Positions 18,350 through 27,452 of a stretch of 64,000 bases of DNA are shown here, one piece after another. The notes below the pieces were generated by a model that ran no database searches, was not told the origin of the DNA, and saw only the letters and a program-made list of their open reading frames with translations. This DNA comes from Streptomyces sp. Root1304 (GTDB lineage Bacteria; Actinomycetota; Actinomycetes; Streptomycetales; Streptomycetaceae), in the NCBI RefSeq assembly GCF_001426405.1, contig NZ_LMEP01000005.1, positions 275,046 through 339,045 of the forward strand, given 5' to 3'. Within the stretch, counting starts at the first letter, position 1. Each line of letters starts with the position of its first letter. The translations under genes and the position numbers were made by a program.

Positions 18350-19638
18350 GCCGCCGCCCGGTCCCGCGCGCCGGCTCCGGACAGGACCATGGCGCTCTGG
18401 AAGCCCCCGAAGCCGCTCCCGACCGTGAGGACGTTGTCGACGGGGAGGGAACGGGCCTCCAGGGGCACGTAGTCGAGGTCGCACTCGGGGTCGCGCTCGC
18501 GCAGATTGGCGGTGGGCGGGACGGTGCCGTGGCGGATCGCGAGGACGCAGGCGGCGATCTCCAGGGAGCCGATGGCGCCCAGGGAGTGCCCGATCATCGA
18601 CTTGATGCTGCTGACCGGGGTGCGGTACGCGTGCTCCCCGAGGCTCGCCTTGAAGGCGGCGGTCTCGTGGCGGTCGTTCTGCCTGGTGCCCGAGCCGTGC
18701 GCGTTGACGTAGTCGATGGCGGTGGGATCCGTACGCGCCATGGCGAGCGCGTTCCTGATCGCCTCCGCCATCTCCCGCCCGTCGGGCCGCAGACCGGTCA
18801 TGTGGAAGGCGTTGCTGCGGGAGGCGAACCCGGTGATCTCGGCGTAGACCTCGGCGCCCCGGCGGCGGGCGTGCTCCCGCTCCTCCAGGACGAAGACGGC
18901 GGCGCCCTCGCCGAGGACGAAGCCCCGGCGGGTGCGGTCGAACGGGCGGGACGCCTCGGCCGGCCGGTCGTTGTCCGGGCTCGTGGCCTTGATCGCGTCG
19001 AAACAGGCCACGGTGATGGGCGAGATGGGCGCCTCGGTGGCCCCCGCCACCATCACGTCGGCGGCGCCCTCCGCGATCAGGTCGGCGGCCCGGCCCACCG
19101 CGTCGAGGCCCGAGGTGCAGCCCGTCGAAACCAGGGAGACCGGTCCTTCCGCCGCGATGCGGTCGTGGGCCACCTCGGCGGCGATGGAGCTGGGCACGAA
19201 GTAGTCGAAGAGGTGCGAGACCGCGTAGGAGTGGTCGACGAGCCATCGGCTGCCGCTGTCGCTGACGACGGCGTACTCGTTCTCCAGGCTCGTGGTGCAG
19301 CCGACGGCGCTGCCGATGACCACGCCGATCCGGGAACCGTCGAGGGCCTCGCGGTCGATGCCGCTGTCCTCGATGCCCTCCCGTGCCGCGACCACCGCGA
19401 ATTGCGTGGCCCGGTCCATGCGGCGGATCTCCCGGGGCGTGAGTCCCTCCGCCGCGGCGTCGAAGTCGCATTCCGCGGCCATACGGGAACGATAGGGCGC
19501 GGGATCGAATGCGGTGATGATGCGGGTGGCGGTGCGCCCCGCGGTCAGAAGGTCCCAGAAGGGCTTCACACCGATGGCACCCGGAGCCACGATCCCGATT
19601 CCCGTGATGACCACGCGTCGATTTTCCCGTGGATTCAT
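18346..19638 (-). CDS. Type II PKS ketosynthase (KS-alpha)
   Basis: 430 residues. The catalytic Cys174 lies in S-T-G-C-T-S-G-L-D, and the two catalytic His motifs are Y-V-N-A-H-G-S-G-T and [10 protein letters not shown]. It condenses malonyl-ACP units with the chain-length factor. This is the first gene of the minus-strand minimal PKS operon. A SARP-type direct repeat lies about 90-120 bp upstream. Length and motifs are fully normal, so the PKS is expected to be active. Confidence 0.97.
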   Translation of the reverse strand: MNPRENRRVVITGIGIVAPGAIGVKPFWDLLTAGRTATRIITAFDPAPYRSRMAAECDFDAAAEGLTPREIRRMDRATQFAVVAAREGIEDSGIDREALDGSRIGVVIGSAVGCTTSLENEYAVVSDSGSRWLVDHSYAVSHLFDYFVPSSIAAEVAHDRIAAEGPVSLVSTGCTSGLDAVGRAADLIAEGAADVMVAGATEAPISPITVACFDAIKATSPDNDRPAEASRPFDRTRRGFVLGEGAAVFVLEEREHARRRGAEVYAEITGFASRSNAFHMTGLRPDGREMAEAIRNALAMARTDPTAIDYVNAHGSGTRQNDRHETAAFKASLGEHAYRTPVSSIKSMIGHSLGAIGSLEIAACVLAIRHGTVPPTANLRERDPECDLDYVPLEARSLPVDNVLTVGSGFGGFQSAMVLSGAGARDRAAA

Positions 19639-19724
19639 GCGCGTCCCCCTTCAGCCGTTCCCGTAACCCTGTCCTTTACGGTGCAGCGTTCCATGTCGCC
19701 CACGTCGGAAGTTTCCACGGGCCG

Positions 19725-19756
19725 AGCGTGCGGGGAATGGCTCGCAACCGGCTCAA
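19725..19756 (-). promoter_or_regulatory. Candidate SARP box and -10 for the minimal PKS operon
   Basis: On the minus strand: TTGAGCC, 4 bp, GCGAGCC, then 8 bp and a CACGCT -10-like hexamer. The heptads (19739-19745 and 19750-19756) are 11 bp apart, as known for SARP sites such as those of ActII-ORF4 and DnrI. The -10 is weak but resembles the CACCCT found before the ketoreductase gene. Transcription would begin about 80 bp before KS-alpha. Confidence 0.5.
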
Positions 19757-20232
19757 TGGCGATTGGAGCGCCCCGGAGAGCCTTGACAGGGGTCGCGGAA
19801 CCGTGTCGGACGGGGCGCCGCCGGGCGGCCGGTCCGTTTGAGCACCGCTGGAGGAACGCTGGAGCCCGCGGGGTGGGAGCGGCGCCGGCAGGGGCTCCAA
19901 CCGGCCGTTCCGTCCCGCCGGTTCGTCCGGTCGAGCGGTGCCCGAGGACCACTCGGGACGCCGGGAGGGGCTCGGGAACCCGCCGCGAGTGGCGGGAAGA
20001 GGCGCCCTCGGGCACACACCTCCGGCATGGGCCCGATCCCGCGACCTGCCAGCTGACACGGGCCGGATCCGGACCCGCGCGGCGGCCGTGAAGGGATCGA
20101 ATCTGCGCCAGTCCCGGCAGGACAGCACTTTACGGGAACTTTTCCCGGACCCTGATTCAAGGTACGGCAAAGTAGACATTCTGCCCGACTTTCGGTGATT
20201 CTCCGACGCCCCTTCCGCCACTAGATCCGACA

Positions 20233-20261
20233 TTGACCAGTCGATTTCCAGGACCTAACGT
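20233..20261 (+). promoter_or_regulatory. Sigma70-like promoter of the SARP regulator gene
   Basis: TTGACC (20233-20238) and TAACGT (20256-20261) are separated by exactly 17 bp, a good match to HrdB-type promoters. The SARP start lies 84 bp downstream. No SARP heptads overlap it, so the regulator gene appears to be under separate control. Confidence 0.65.
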
Positions 20262-20345
20262 GAAGTCGGGGTGACCGTCAGCGACGGGGCCGCGCCGCCG
20301 GTGACGCCAGGCCGTGCGCGACTCCACTCAAACGGAGGAGACATC

Positions 20346-22436
20346 TTGGAGTTCCGACTATTGGGTCCCGTCGAAATCCTCTCGGGCGGCCGGAACATCA
20401 TGCCGACCGCGCCCAAGCCACGTCAGGTCATTTCCCTGCTGATGCTGCGGCACAACACCGTGGTCCAGGCCTCCGAACTGATCGACGAACTCTGGCCCGA
20501 GCTCCCGCCCCCGAGCGCGGTGACGACCCTCCAGACGTACATCTACAAGTTCCGCAAACTGCTCCTGAAACAGGGGCTCGGGAACCTGCTCCGGACCCAG
20601 CCGGGCGGCTACACCCTCACCATTCCGTCGTCGAGCCTGGATGTCACCCGGTTCGAGGACCGGGCGGAGAAAGGCCAGGAACTTCTCCAACAGGGCGACT
20701 CCGAGGCGGCCCTGGCCTGTCTGGAGGAGGCCCTCGCCCTCTGGCGCGGCCCCGCGCTCGCCGACGTCGAGACCGGGGGCCGGCTCTTCTCGTACACGAC
20801 CCGGCTGGAGGAGCTGCGCTTCCGCATCCTCGAACTGCGCATAGAGGCCGATCTGGAGAACGGCCGGCACCGCGAACTCATCAGCGAGCTCAAGGCCCTG
20901 GTGCTGGCCCACCCGCTCCACGAGCACCTCCACGGGCTCCTGATGACGGCCCTGCACCGGTCCGGACGGCGTCACGAGGCGCTGGAGGCCTACCAGAGCC
21001 TGCGGCAGAAGATGATCGACGAGCTCGGACTCGAACCCGGCAAGGAACTCGCCCGCCTTCAGCACGCCCTGCTGTCCGACTCCCCCGCCGATCCTCCGGA
21101 GCCACCACGGCCTGCGGCGCCCCGGACCGCCGCACCGCCGGGCCCCGCGGTCACGATCACGGCGCTCGCGCCCGTGGGTGCCCCGGCCGCGAGCACCCCG
21201 GCTCCCCTCGCCCCTCCCCCCCTGCCCGTCGTCCCTGCCGCGCCCTCCCTCCCGGCGCCCCTGCCGGTCCCGGTCCAGCGCCTTCCTCCCTCCGTCACCA
21301 CCACCGGCGTCGCCCGGACCCCCGCCCGGCCGTCCGCGCCGTCCGTCGCCTGGGAGGCGGCCGGGACCCCGGCCCAACTCCCGGCGGGACTCGCCGGGTT
21401 CGTCGGCCGCACCGGCGCCCTCAAGGAGCTGGAGGCCGCGCTGCGGGCGCGCGGCGGTCCCGGGGCCGCGTGCACGTCGGCCCACATCGGGGTCGTGACC
21501 GGGCCTCCCGGCATCGGCAAGAGCGCGGTGGCCGTCCATCTCGCGCACACGCTCCGCCCGCACTTCCCCGACGGGCAGCTCTACGCGGACCTGCGCGGCT
21601 CCTCCGCCGAGCCGCGCGACCCCGCCGAGGTGCTGCGCGGCTTCCTGCGGGCCCTGGAGGTGCCTCCCGCCCGCATCCCGGAGGGCGTGGAGGAGTGCGG
21701 AGCGCTGTTCCGGTCCCGCACGGCCGGCTTCCGGGTGCTGGTGCTCCTCGACGACGTGGCCTCCTCGGCCCAGATCCGGCACCTGCTGCCCGCCGACCCG
21801 CGCTGCGCGCTGCTGGTCACCAGCCGCCGCCGGATGACCGCCCTGGTGGAGGCCGAACGCGTCGAACTGGGCGCGCCCTCCTCCGAGGAGGCGCTGGAGA
21901 TCCTCGCGGTCCTCGCCGGCCGGCAGCGGGTGGACCGGGAACCCGAGGCGGCGCAGCGGATCGTCGGGCTGCTCGGCCGGCACCCGCTGGCCCTGCGGTG
22001 CGTGGGCGGGCGGCTCGCGGCCGGTCCGGGGCTCTCGCTGTCGACGCTCGCCGACCGTCTCGAGGCCACGCCGCGGATCCTCGACGTGGCCCGGCTCGGG
22101 GAGCTGGACGTGCGCTCACGGTTCGCCGCGAGCTACACGGGCCTCGGGCACCAGGAGCAGGGCGTCTTCCGGCTGCTCGGCATGCTGGGCGAGACCCCCT
22201 TCACCGCGGCGCAGGCGGCGGAGCTGCTGGGGCGGCCGACGCGGGAGCTGGAGTCCGTCCTCGAACTGCTCGCCGACAACCACCTGCTGGCCACGGACCG
22301 TTCCGCCGACGGCATCGGCCGCTACGTCTTCGAGCGGCTGACCCGTGCGTACGCGAGGGAGCGCCTGGAGGAGACGCTCGCCGCGCCGGCCGTGGCCGAG
22401 GAGGTGGGGGTCGGGTGCGAGGCGGGGGCCCGGTGA
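20346..22436 (+). CDS. Large SARP (AfsR/DnrI-type) pathway activator with NTPase domain
   Basis: 696 residues. Residues 1-95 form the OmpR-like winged helix (E-F-R-L-L-G-P-V-E start), residues ~100-250 the bacterial transcriptional activation domain (ending G-L-E-P-G-K-E-L). A Pro/Ala-rich linker (~250-350) leads to an NB-ARC-like ATPase with Walker A G-P-P-G-I-G-K-S. There is no long TPR region, so it is shorter than AfsR. I start it at TTG 20346 because GGAGGAG lies 6-12 bp upstream and the protein then begins exactly at the conserved SARP N-terminus. It probably activates the cluster through the heptad repeats listed separately. Confidence 0.94.
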   Translation: MEFRLLGPVEILSGGRNIMPTAPKPRQVISLLMLRHNTVVQASELIDELWPELPPPSAVTTLQTYIYKFRKLLLKQGLGNLLRTQPGGYTLTIPSSSLDVTRFEDRAEKGQELLQQGDSEAALACLEEALALWRGPALADVETGGRLFSYTTRLEELRFRILELRIEADLENGRHRELISELKALVLAHPLHEHLHGLLMTALHRSGRRHEALEAYQSLRQKMIDELGLEPGKELARLQHALLSDSPADPPEPPRPAAPRTAAPPGPAVTITALAPVGAPAASTPAPLAPPPLPVVPAAPSLPAPLPVPVQRLPPSVTTTGVARTPARPSAPSVAWEAAGTPAQLPAGLAGFVGRTGALKELEAALRARGGPGAACTSAHIGVVTGPPGIGKSAVAVHLAHTLRPHFPDGQLYADLRGSSAEPRDPAEVLRGFLRALEVPPARIPEGVEECGALFRSRTAGFRVLVLLDDVASSAQIRHLLPADPRCALLVTSRRRMTALVEAERVELGAPSSEEALEILAVLAGRQRVDREPEAAQRIVGLLGRHPLALRCVGGRLAAGPGLSLSTLADRLEATPRILDVARLGELDVRSRFAASYTGLGHQEQGVFRLLGMLGETPFTAAQAAELLGRPTRELESVLELLADNHLLATDRSADGIGRYVFERLTRAYARERLEETLAAPAVAEEVGVGCEAGAR

Positions 22437-22481
22437 GACGCGGGGCGGGTTCCGCGCCGGCGGCCGGCCGGTCAGCCGGTG

Positions 22482-22513
22482 TCGAGAGGTTCTCCACACG
22501 CCGCTGCCAGGCT
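22482..22513 (+). promoter_or_regulatory. Possible SARP box before the ABM monooxygenase gene
   Basis: TCGAGAG, 4 bp, TCCACAC, 8 bp, CAGGCT. The spacing matches the other sites; the second heptad is weak. The start codon is 60 bp downstream. Confidence 0.4.
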
Positions 22514-22572
22514 CCCCGGCACGCGTCCGCGACGGTCGGACGCACAGGACGAGCAGAGGGGTGGCCCGGCCC

Positions 22573-22953
22573 ATGCCGAGCGGGGAGCAGCAGGAGTTCG
22601 ACGTCGCCGGCGGAGCCGGTCCGGTCGGCCGGGAGGAGTCCGGCCCCGAGGTGACCTTCGTCAACCGGTTCACGGTCCACGGGGAGCCCGAGGAGTTCGA
22701 GGCGGTGTTCACCCGGACGTCCGCCTTCATGGCGCGGCAGCCCGGATTCGTCCGGCACAGTCTGCTGCGGGAGGTGGACGACCCGGAGCGCTATGTGAAC
22801 CTCGCCGTGTGGACCGACCGGGACGCCTTCCGGCGGGCGGTGGCGCAGCCCGGGTTCGCCCCGCACGCCGCGGCGCTGCGGGCCCTGAGCCGGAGCGAGA
22901 ACGGGCTGTTCACGGCCCGCCTCTCGGTGCGGGCCGGGACCCACGAGGCCTGA
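22573..22953 (+). CDS. ABM-family monooxygenase (anthrone-oxidase type)
   Basis: 126 residues. A ~27-residue polar N-terminal extension precedes one ferredoxin-like antibiotic biosynthesis monooxygenase domain (F-V-N-R-F-T-V, Q-P-G-F-V-R-H, and W-T-D-R-D-A-F-R-R-A). Cofactor-independent enzymes of this family (SnoaB, ActVA-Orf6, probably DnrG/AknX) oxidise an anthrone to an anthraquinone in aromatic polyketide pathways. That is the likely job here, though cyclase relatives share the fold. The start is ATG 22573; GTG 22561 is possible but has poor spacing to the ribosome site. It follows the SARP gene by 136 bp on the same strand. Confidence 0.82.
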   Translation: MPSGEQQEFDVAGGAGPVGREESGPEVTFVNRFTVHGEPEEFEAVFTRTSAFMARQPGFVRHSLLREVDDPERYVNLAVWTDRDAFRRAVAQPGFAPHAAALRALSRSENGLFTARLSVRAGTHEA

Positions 22954-22954
22954 G

Positions 22955-22978
22955 CCGCCCGCCGGTCACGGCGGGCGG
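22955..22978. terminator. Hairpin after the ABM gene
   Basis: A perfect 10-bp stem (CCGCCCGCCG, 22955-22964, with 22969-22978) with a GTCA loop begins 2 bp after the stop codon, in a convergent gap. Confidence 0.6.
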
Positions 22979-23023
22979 GCGGACCCACGCCCGGACCCCG
23001 TGCACACGAGCGGGCTCACGAGC

Positions 23024-23050
23024 CGGACCCCGGCCGGGAGCCGGGGTCCG
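23024..23050. terminator. Hairpin between the convergent ABM and aminotransferase genes
   Basis: A perfect 11-bp stem (CGGACCCCGGC, 23024-23034, with 23040-23050) and a 5-nt loop lie 20 bp after the aminotransferase stop on the minus strand. Confidence 0.65.
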
Positions 23051-23070
23051 AGTCGGGGTCGGGAAGCGGG

Positions 23071-24186
23071 TCAGGAGAGGGTCGTGAGGACCTCGCGGAG
23101 GGCCTCCACGACCTTGTCCTGCTCCTCCGGGGCCAGCGAGGGGTACATGGGCAGCGAGAAGATCTCGCGGGCGAGCCGCTCGGTGACCGGCAGGGAGCCC
23201 TCCCGGTGGCCGAGGTGGGCGAAGCCCGCCATCGTGTGGATCGGCCAGGGGTAGCTGATGTTCAGTTCGATGTCCCGCTCGCGGAGCGCCTCCATGATCG
23301 CGTCCCGGCGCGGATGGCGGACCACGTACACGTAGTACACGTGGTCGTTGCCCGGCGCGGTCCGCGGGAGGACGAGCCCGGTGTCGCCGAGCCCTTCGGC
23401 GTACCGCCGGGCGATCTCGCGGCGGGCCGCGACATAGCTGTCGAGCCGGCGGAGCTTGCGGCGCAGGATCTCGGCCTGGACCTCGTCGAGGCGGCTGTTG
23501 TGGGCGGGCAGGGCGGTGACGTAGTACCGCTCCTCCATGCCGTAGTACCGCAGGCGGCGCAGCCGGCCGTCGACCTCGTCGTCGGAGGTGAGGACCGCGC
23601 CGCCGTCCCCGTACGCGCCGAGGACCTTGGTCGGGTAGAACGAGAAGGCGGCGGCGGTGCCCATGGTCCCGGCCGTGCGGCCGTGGTGGCGGGCTCCGTG
23701 GGCCTGGGCGCAGTCCTCGAGAACGGCCAGGCCGTGGCGGGCGGCCAGCTCCTCCAGGGGCGCCATGTCGACGCACTGGCCGTAGAGGTGGACCGGGAGC
23801 AGGCAGCGGGTGCGGGGGGTGAGGGCGGCCTCGACCTGCGAGACGTCCATGAGGTGGTCCTCGCCCACGTCGACGAAGACCGGGGTGGCTCCGGTGCCGA
23901 CGATGGCGACGACGGTCGGGGCGGCGGTGTTGGAGACGGTGATCACCTCGTCCCCGGGTCCCACTCCGAGGGCCTCCAGGCCGAGTTTGACGGCGTTGGT
24001 GCCGTTGTCCACCCCGACGCAGTGCCGGGCCCCGAGGCGGGCGGCGAACTCCTCCTCGAACGACCGGACGCTGTCGGCGAGGACCAGCCGGCCCGAGCCG
24101 AAGACGGTGTCCACCGCGTCGAGGATCTCCTCGCGCTCCGCCGCGTACTCGTCCAGATATCCCCATACACGAATGGTCACAGACAT
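23071..24186 (-). CDS. NDP-hexose 3-aminotransferase, DnrJ/EvaB-like
   Basis: 371 residues, a PLP enzyme of the DegT/DnrJ/EryC1/StrS family. PLP Lys is in [15 protein letters not shown], preceded by E-D-C-A-Q-A-H-G-A. The N-terminus (V-W-G-Y-L-D-E-Y) and C-terminus ([11 protein letters not shown]) resemble the daunosamine/vancosamine branch as I remember it. It puts the amino group on C-3 of a dTDP-3-keto-2,6-dideoxyhexose, so at least one 2,3,6-trideoxy-3-amino sugar is made. The start is ATG 24186 with a GGAGA site; a SARP box lies upstream. Confidence 0.92.
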   Translation of the reverse strand: MSVTIRVWGYLDEYAAEREEILDAVDTVFGSGRLVLADSVRSFEEEFAARLGARHCVGVDNGTNAVKLGLEALGVGPGDEVITVSNTAAPTVVAIVGTGATPVFVDVGEDHLMDVSQVEAALTPRTRCLLPVHLYGQCVDMAPLEELAARHGLAVLEDCAQAHGARHHGRTAGTMGTAAAFSFYPTKVLGAYGDGGAVLTSDDEVDGRLRRLRYYGMEERYYVTALPAHNSRLDEVQAEILRRKLRRLDSYVAARREIARRYAEGLGDTGLVLPRTAPGNDHVYYVYVVRHPRRDAIMEALRERDIELNISYPWPIHTMAGFAHLGHREGSLPVTERLAREIFSLPMYPSLAPEEQDKVVEALREVLTTLS

Positions 24187-24223
24187 TCTCCATTTCCGCT
24201 CGGATGCGCACATATCTCAGCGG

Positions 24224-24256
24224 ATCGTCCTCGCATCCAGCTCGATTGCACCTCGA
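24224..24256 (-). promoter_or_regulatory. SARP box and -10 for the aminotransferase gene
   Basis: On the minus strand: TCGAGGT (24250-24256), 4 bp, TCGAGCT (24239-24245), then 9 bp and GACGAT (24224-24229). Both heptads match the TCGAGnn consensus well. Transcription would start about 30 bp before the gene. Confidence 0.65.
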
Positions 24257-24272
24257 CTCGGCATTTCCGTCC

Positions 24273-24302
24273 TTGTGACCCCCGATATCGCCTGGATAGC
24301 AT
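24273..24302 (+). promoter_or_regulatory. Promoter of rmlA giving a leaderless or near-leaderless mRNA
   Basis: TTGTGA (24273-24278), 18 bp, TAGCAT (24297-24302). The ATG at 24310 is 8 bp from the end of the -10, so transcription should begin at or within a base or two of the start codon. No ribosome site is visible in front of the gene, in agreement. Confidence 0.6.
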
Positions 24303-24309
24303 CGCGGCC

Positions 24310-25191
24310 ATGAAAGGAATCATTCTGGCCGGAGGTACGGGAAGCCGTTTGCATCCGATCACGCTGGCCGTTTCCAAGCAGCTCCTGCCGGTCGGCGACA
24401 AACCGATGATCTACTACCCGCTGTCGGTGCTGATGCTGGCGGACATCAGGGACATCCTCATCATCAGCACCCCTCATGACCTGCCGCAGTTCCGGCGCCT
24501 GCTCGGCGACGGCAGCCAGCTCGGGCTTCGCATCGACTACGCGGAGCAGCCCAAGCCGAACGGCATCGCGGAGGCCTTCGTCATCGGCGCCGACCATATC
24601 GGGGACGATTCCGTGGCGCTGGTGCTCGGCGACAACATATTCCACGGACATTCCTTCTCCGAAGTACTCAGAAAAGAGCGGGAGAACCTCGACGGGTGCC
24701 TTCTCTTCGGTTACGAGGTGCACGATCCCGAGCGGTACGGGGTCGGCGAGACCGATGAGGACGGAATGCTGATATCCATCGAGGAGAAGCCGGACCGGCC
24801 CCGCTCGAACCGTGCGATCACCGGCCTCTACTTCTACGACAACGACGTGGTCGAGCGGGCCGCCGCGCTGCGGCCCTCGGCACGCGGCGAGCTGGAGATC
24901 ACCGATCTGAACCGGGTGTACATGGAGCGCGGGCGGGCCCGGCTGAGGGAGCTCGGCCGGGGCTTCGCCTGGCTGGACACCGGGACCCCGGAGTCGCTGC
25001 TCCAGGCGGCCCAGTACGTGCGCACCCTGGAGGAGCGTCAGGGGGTGCGGATCGCCTGCGTCGAGGAGGTGGCCCTGCGGCGGGGCTTCATCGGTCCCGA
25101 GGAGTGCCACCGGCTGGGGGCCCGGCTCGGGAACTCGGAGTACGGGCGCTATGTGATGGCCATCGCCGGGGAGCACCCCTCCGCGGTGTGA
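24310..25191 (+). CDS. rmlA: Glucose-1-phosphate thymidylyltransferase
   Basis: 293 residues with the nucleotidyltransferase start G-G-T-G-S-R-L-H-P, then [13 protein letters not shown] and E-E-K-P, all standard for RmlA. It makes dTDP-glucose, the first step for every deoxysugar in the cluster. It stands alone as a + strand unit, divergent from the aminotransferase gene and convergent with the N-methyltransferase gene. Length and motifs are normal. Confidence 0.97.
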   Translation: MKGIILAGGTGSRLHPITLAVSKQLLPVGDKPMIYYPLSVLMLADIRDILIISTPHDLPQFRRLLGDGSQLGLRIDYAEQPKPNGIAEAFVIGADHIGDDSVALVLGDNIFHGHSFSEVLRKERENLDGCLLFGYEVHDPERYGVGETDEDGMLISIEEKPDRPRSNRAITGLYFYDNDVVERAAALRPSARGELEITDLNRVYMERGRARLRELGRGFAWLDTGTPESLLQAAQYVRTLEERQGVRIACVEEVALRRGFIGPEECHRLGARLGNSEYGRYVMAIAGEHPSAV

Positions 25192-25202
25192 GGGTGCTCC
25201 CC
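25168..25202. terminator. Hairpin spanning the rmlA stop codon
   Basis: A perfect 11-bp inverted repeat (GGGGAGCACCC, 25168-25178, with 25192-25202) and a 13-nt loop that contains the rmlA stop. The left arm is in coding sequence. The two convergent genes end only 17 bp apart, so it may serve both. Confidence 0.6.
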
Positions 25203-25208
25203 GGCGTC

Positions 25209-25919
25209 TCAGGGGCGGCGCGCGACGAAGAGTCCGCGTGCCGTCCACTCCGGCCGGACGTACTCCGCCGGGCACCCGGCGTCCGCGAAGGCGGACAGGT
25301 ACTCGTCCAGGGTGAACAGGGTGAGGAGGTCGACCTCGGTGAACTCCCTGATGCCGGCGGCCTCGCCGACCACGAACCGGACCTCCATCCGCGTGGTGCG
25401 GCCCTCGCGGGTGGAGTGCGAGACCCGGGCGACGGTCCGGTGCTCGTCGCTCGCCAGGTCGCCGGCGACGTAGCCGTCGAGGAACCGCTCGGGGAACCAC
25501 CAGGGTTCGACGACGAGCACTCCTCCGGGGCGCAGGTGCCGGGCCATGGCGGCGACCGCCTGCCGCATGTCCGGCACGGACCTCAGATAGCCGATGGCGG
25601 TGAAGAGGCACACCACGGCGTCGAAGGTTCGGCCGAGGCCGAAGGCGCGCATGTCGCCCTGGTGGAGGGGGACTCCGGGGAGCCGGGCTGCGGCGCGTTC
25701 CAGCATGGCCGCGGAGAGTTCGAGCCCCTCGGTGTGGGCGAAGAGGCCGTCGAAGGCCTCCAGGTGGGCGCCGGTGCCGCAGGCGACGTCCAGCAGGGAG
25801 TCGGCGGCGGGCAGCCGGTCCCGGATGAGACGGGTGACGTCGGCGGCCTCGGCCGACCAGTCCTTGCCGCGGGACCGGTAGACAAGTTCGTAGACGTCCG
25901 CCAGGTCGTGGCCGTACAT
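25209..25919 (-). CDS. DesVI-like NDP-amino-sugar N,N-dimethyltransferase (copy 1)
   Basis: 236 residues starting at ATG 25919 (M-Y-G-x-x-L-x-x-x-Y-E-L-V-Y, the typical beginning). The SAM-binding motif is D-V-A-C-G-T-G-A-H-L near residue 43, followed by G-L-E-L-S and G-D-M-R-A-F. The motif set matches DesVI/TylM1-type enzymes that dimethylate a 3-amino sugar nucleotide. A paralogue with the same layout lies at 59010-59723. It is 59 bp downstream of the PF04199 cyclase gene in one operon, an unusual pairing of a sugar gene with an aglycone gene. Confidence 0.9.
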   Translation of the reverse strand: MYGHDLADVYELVYRSRGKDWSAEAADVTRLIRDRLPAADSLLDVACGTGAHLEAFDGLFAHTEGLELSAAMLERAAARLPGVPLHQGDMRAFGLGRTFDAVVCLFTAIGYLRSVPDMRQAVAAMARHLRPGGVLVVEPWWFPERFLDGYVAGDLASDEHRTVARVSHSTREGRTTRMEVRFVVGEAAGIREFTEVDLLTLFTLDEYLSAFADAGCPAEYVRPEWTARGLFVARRP

Positions 25920-25978
25920 CGGCCTCCTTCGGAGGGGTCGGGTCGTGGGTACGGAAGCGGCGCCGGACGCCGGTGGTG

Positions 25979-26758
25979 TCACTCCTCGACGAGGGCGACC
26001 GCGCGGGCCCAGCCGGCCCCGGCGCCGGCGATCTTCACCGGAAGGCAGGAGACCTGGAAGCCGTACGGTCCGGGGAGCGCCTCCAGGTTGTCCAGCCGCT
26101 CGATCTGGCAGTACTCGCGGTCCCGGCCGATCATGTGCGCGGGCCAGAGCACATCGGGGTCACCGGTGGCCCGGTAGCGGGCGATGATGTCGCCGAAGGG
26201 GGCGTCCAGGCTGAACGCGTCCGTTCCGATGACCCGGACGCCGAGGTCGAGGAGGAGGTGGACGGCGGGGCCGTCGAGGCCGGCGAAGTCGGTGAAGTAC
26301 CGGGCGGTCCCCCGGTGGCGCTGGGCGCCGGTGTGCAGCAGGACGATGTCCTTCGGGTCCGGGACGCGGCCGATGCGGGCGAACTCCTTCTCCAGGCGGT
26401 CCGCGCCGATGACGCCGGGCGGCACGTCGGTGAGGTCCAGCACCGTTCCCGGGCGCAGGAACCAGTCCAACGGCAGCTGGTCGATGTTCCGGGGCACGCC
26501 GTCGCCGTAGCCCGCCCGGGATCCGTAGTGGGAGGGCGCGTCCACATGGGTGCCGGTGTGGGTGGTGAGCGTGAGGCGGTCGAGGGACAGGAACTCGCCG
26601 TCGGGGAGTTCGTCGGGGTCGAAGGAGACGCCGAAGTGGGTGCGCATCTCCTCGCTCATGTGCAGGGCGCCCTCGCGGGGGGTGAGGACGTGGTGCTCGA
26701 CGGGATCGGGTTCCCAGAGCGCCGCGTCCACCGCCGAGGACAGGTCGATGAGCCTCAC
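25979..26758 (-). CDS. PF04199-family polyketide cyclase (DpsY/SnoaM-like candidate)
   Basis: 259 residues from GTG 26758. The metal-binding signature H-T-G-T-H-V-D-A-P-S-H (His67, His71, Asp73, His77) is that of the cyclase/kynurenine-formamidase-like family. In anthracycline and related type II clusters, members assist second/third ring closure, which I infer here from context. The longer upstream frame overlaps the divergent SnoaL-like gene and is not coding. The gene is first in an operon with the N-methyltransferase. Confidence 0.85.
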   Translation of the reverse strand: MRLIDLSSAVDAALWEPDPVEHHVLTPREGALHMSEEMRTHFGVSFDPDELPDGEFLSLDRLTLTTHTGTHVDAPSHYGSRAGYGDGVPRNIDQLPLDWFLRPGTVLDLTDVPPGVIGADRLEKEFARIGRVPDPKDIVLLHTGAQRHRGTARYFTDFAGLDGPAVHLLLDLGVRVIGTDAFSLDAPFGDIIARYRATGDPDVLWPAHMIGRDREYCQIERLDNLEALPGPYGFQVSCLPVKIAGAGAGWARAVALVEE

Positions 26759-26798
26759 GGCGCACCTCCAGGGGATCGGGGCCGGGTTCAGGGTCGGC

Positions 26799-26830
26799 AT
26801 CCTCGCGGGCGGGGCCGGAGCGACGGTCGA
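26799..26830 (-). promoter_or_regulatory. Possible SARP box before the cyclase operon
   Basis: On the minus strand: TCGACCG (26824-26830), 4 bp, TCCGGCC, 8 bp, GAGGAT (26799-26804). The -10 is good and spacing exact, but the second heptad is poor. The start codon lies about 40 bp downstream. Confidence 0.4.
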
Positions 26831-26933
26831 GCCGGGCTGGAGTCCGGGGCCCGCCGGGCACGAGTCCGGTTCCAAGGGGCCGGGCGAGCATCGGAGGAAG
26901 CGGCCCGCGACCGGCGGGCGAGGAGGGAGACCC

Positions 26934-27371
26934 GTGAGCGAGACCGTCAGCACGGCGTACGCGTCGCTGTGCGCCGACATCCAGCGGTTCCATGCCCGGC
27001 AGATGCGGCTGCTGGACTCGGGCGACGCCGAGGGCTGGGCCGCCACCTTCACCGAGGACGGGCTGTTCGCACCGCCCTCGCTGCCCGAGCCCGTCCGCGG
27101 GCGGGCCGCCCTGGCGGCGGGCGTCCGCGCGGCGCACAAGGAGCTCGCCGCCGCCGGTGAGGTGCGCCGGCACGTGCTGACCACGGCCGAGGTGGACGAG
27201 CCCGACGCGGACGGCGCGGTGCGGGTGCGCTCGTACGTGCAGGTGGTGGCGACGCTGCGGGACCAGGCGCCGCGCCTGCTCCTGATGTGCGTGTGCGAGG
27301 ACGTGCTGGTCGTGGAGGACGGCGCGTGGCGGGTGCGCGAACGGTACGTGACCCGCGACGACCGGCCCTGA
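26934..27371 (+). CDS. SnoaL-like (NTF2-fold) protein
   Basis: 145 residues from GTG 26934 after a strong AGGAGGGA site. The cone-shaped NTF2/SnoaL-like fold is indicated by Y-A-S-L-C-A-D-I-Q-R-F, G-D-A-E-G-W-A-A-T-F-T-E-D-G, R-R-H-V-L-T and the final W-R-V-R-E-R-Y-V. In aromatic polyketide pathways, this fold serves as fourth-ring cyclase (SnoaL/AknH) or, with a partner SDR, as a hydroxylase (SnoaL2 with SnoaW). The sequence is not close enough to decide. It is a one-gene unit divergent from the cyclase operon. Confidence 0.8.
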   Translation: MSETVSTAYASLCADIQRFHARQMRLLDSGDAEGWAATFTEDGLFAPPSLPEPVRGRAALAAGVRAAHKELAAAGEVRRHVLTTAEVDEPDADGAVRVRSYVQVVATLRDQAPRLLLMCVCEDVLVVEDGAWRVRERYVTRDDRP

Positions 27372-27391
27372 GCGGGCGCCCGGGAGGCGGA

Positions 27392-27432
27392 CGAGCCCGG
27401 TGGGACGTCGTGGTGACGTCCCACCGGGCTCG
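27392..27432. terminator. Strong bidirectional terminator
   Basis: A perfect 18-bp stem (27392-27409 with 27415-27432) and a 5-nt loop lie between the SnoaL-like gene and the converging C-methyltransferase gene. Confidence 0.8.
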
Positions 27433-27452
27433 CGCGTACCGCGGGGCTCCCG

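Larger units (their letters stand above)
19639..20345. other. 707-bp divergent intergenic region between KS-alpha and the SARP gene
   Basis: No gene is supported here. It holds the KS-alpha control site (19725-19756), the SARP gene promoter (20233-20261) and one more 11-bp-spaced pair, TCGAGCG at 19931 and CCGAGGA at 19942, without a good -10. The stretch from about 20100 is less GC-rich than the rest, as expected for promoter DNA. Overlapping frames of 60-185 codons are shadows with no recognisable protein. Confidence 0.6.

Noticed and set aside
17126..19471. A 781-codon frame suggesting an extended chain-length factor
   Set aside because: The upstream part is KS-alpha read in another frame; the GTG at 18349 overlaps the KS-alpha stop and starts the normal KS-beta.
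19784..19815. TTGACA-like -35 at about 19792 on the + strand
   Set aside because: No matching -10 at normal distance and no gene begins within 500 bp; the SARP gene has a better promoter at 20233.
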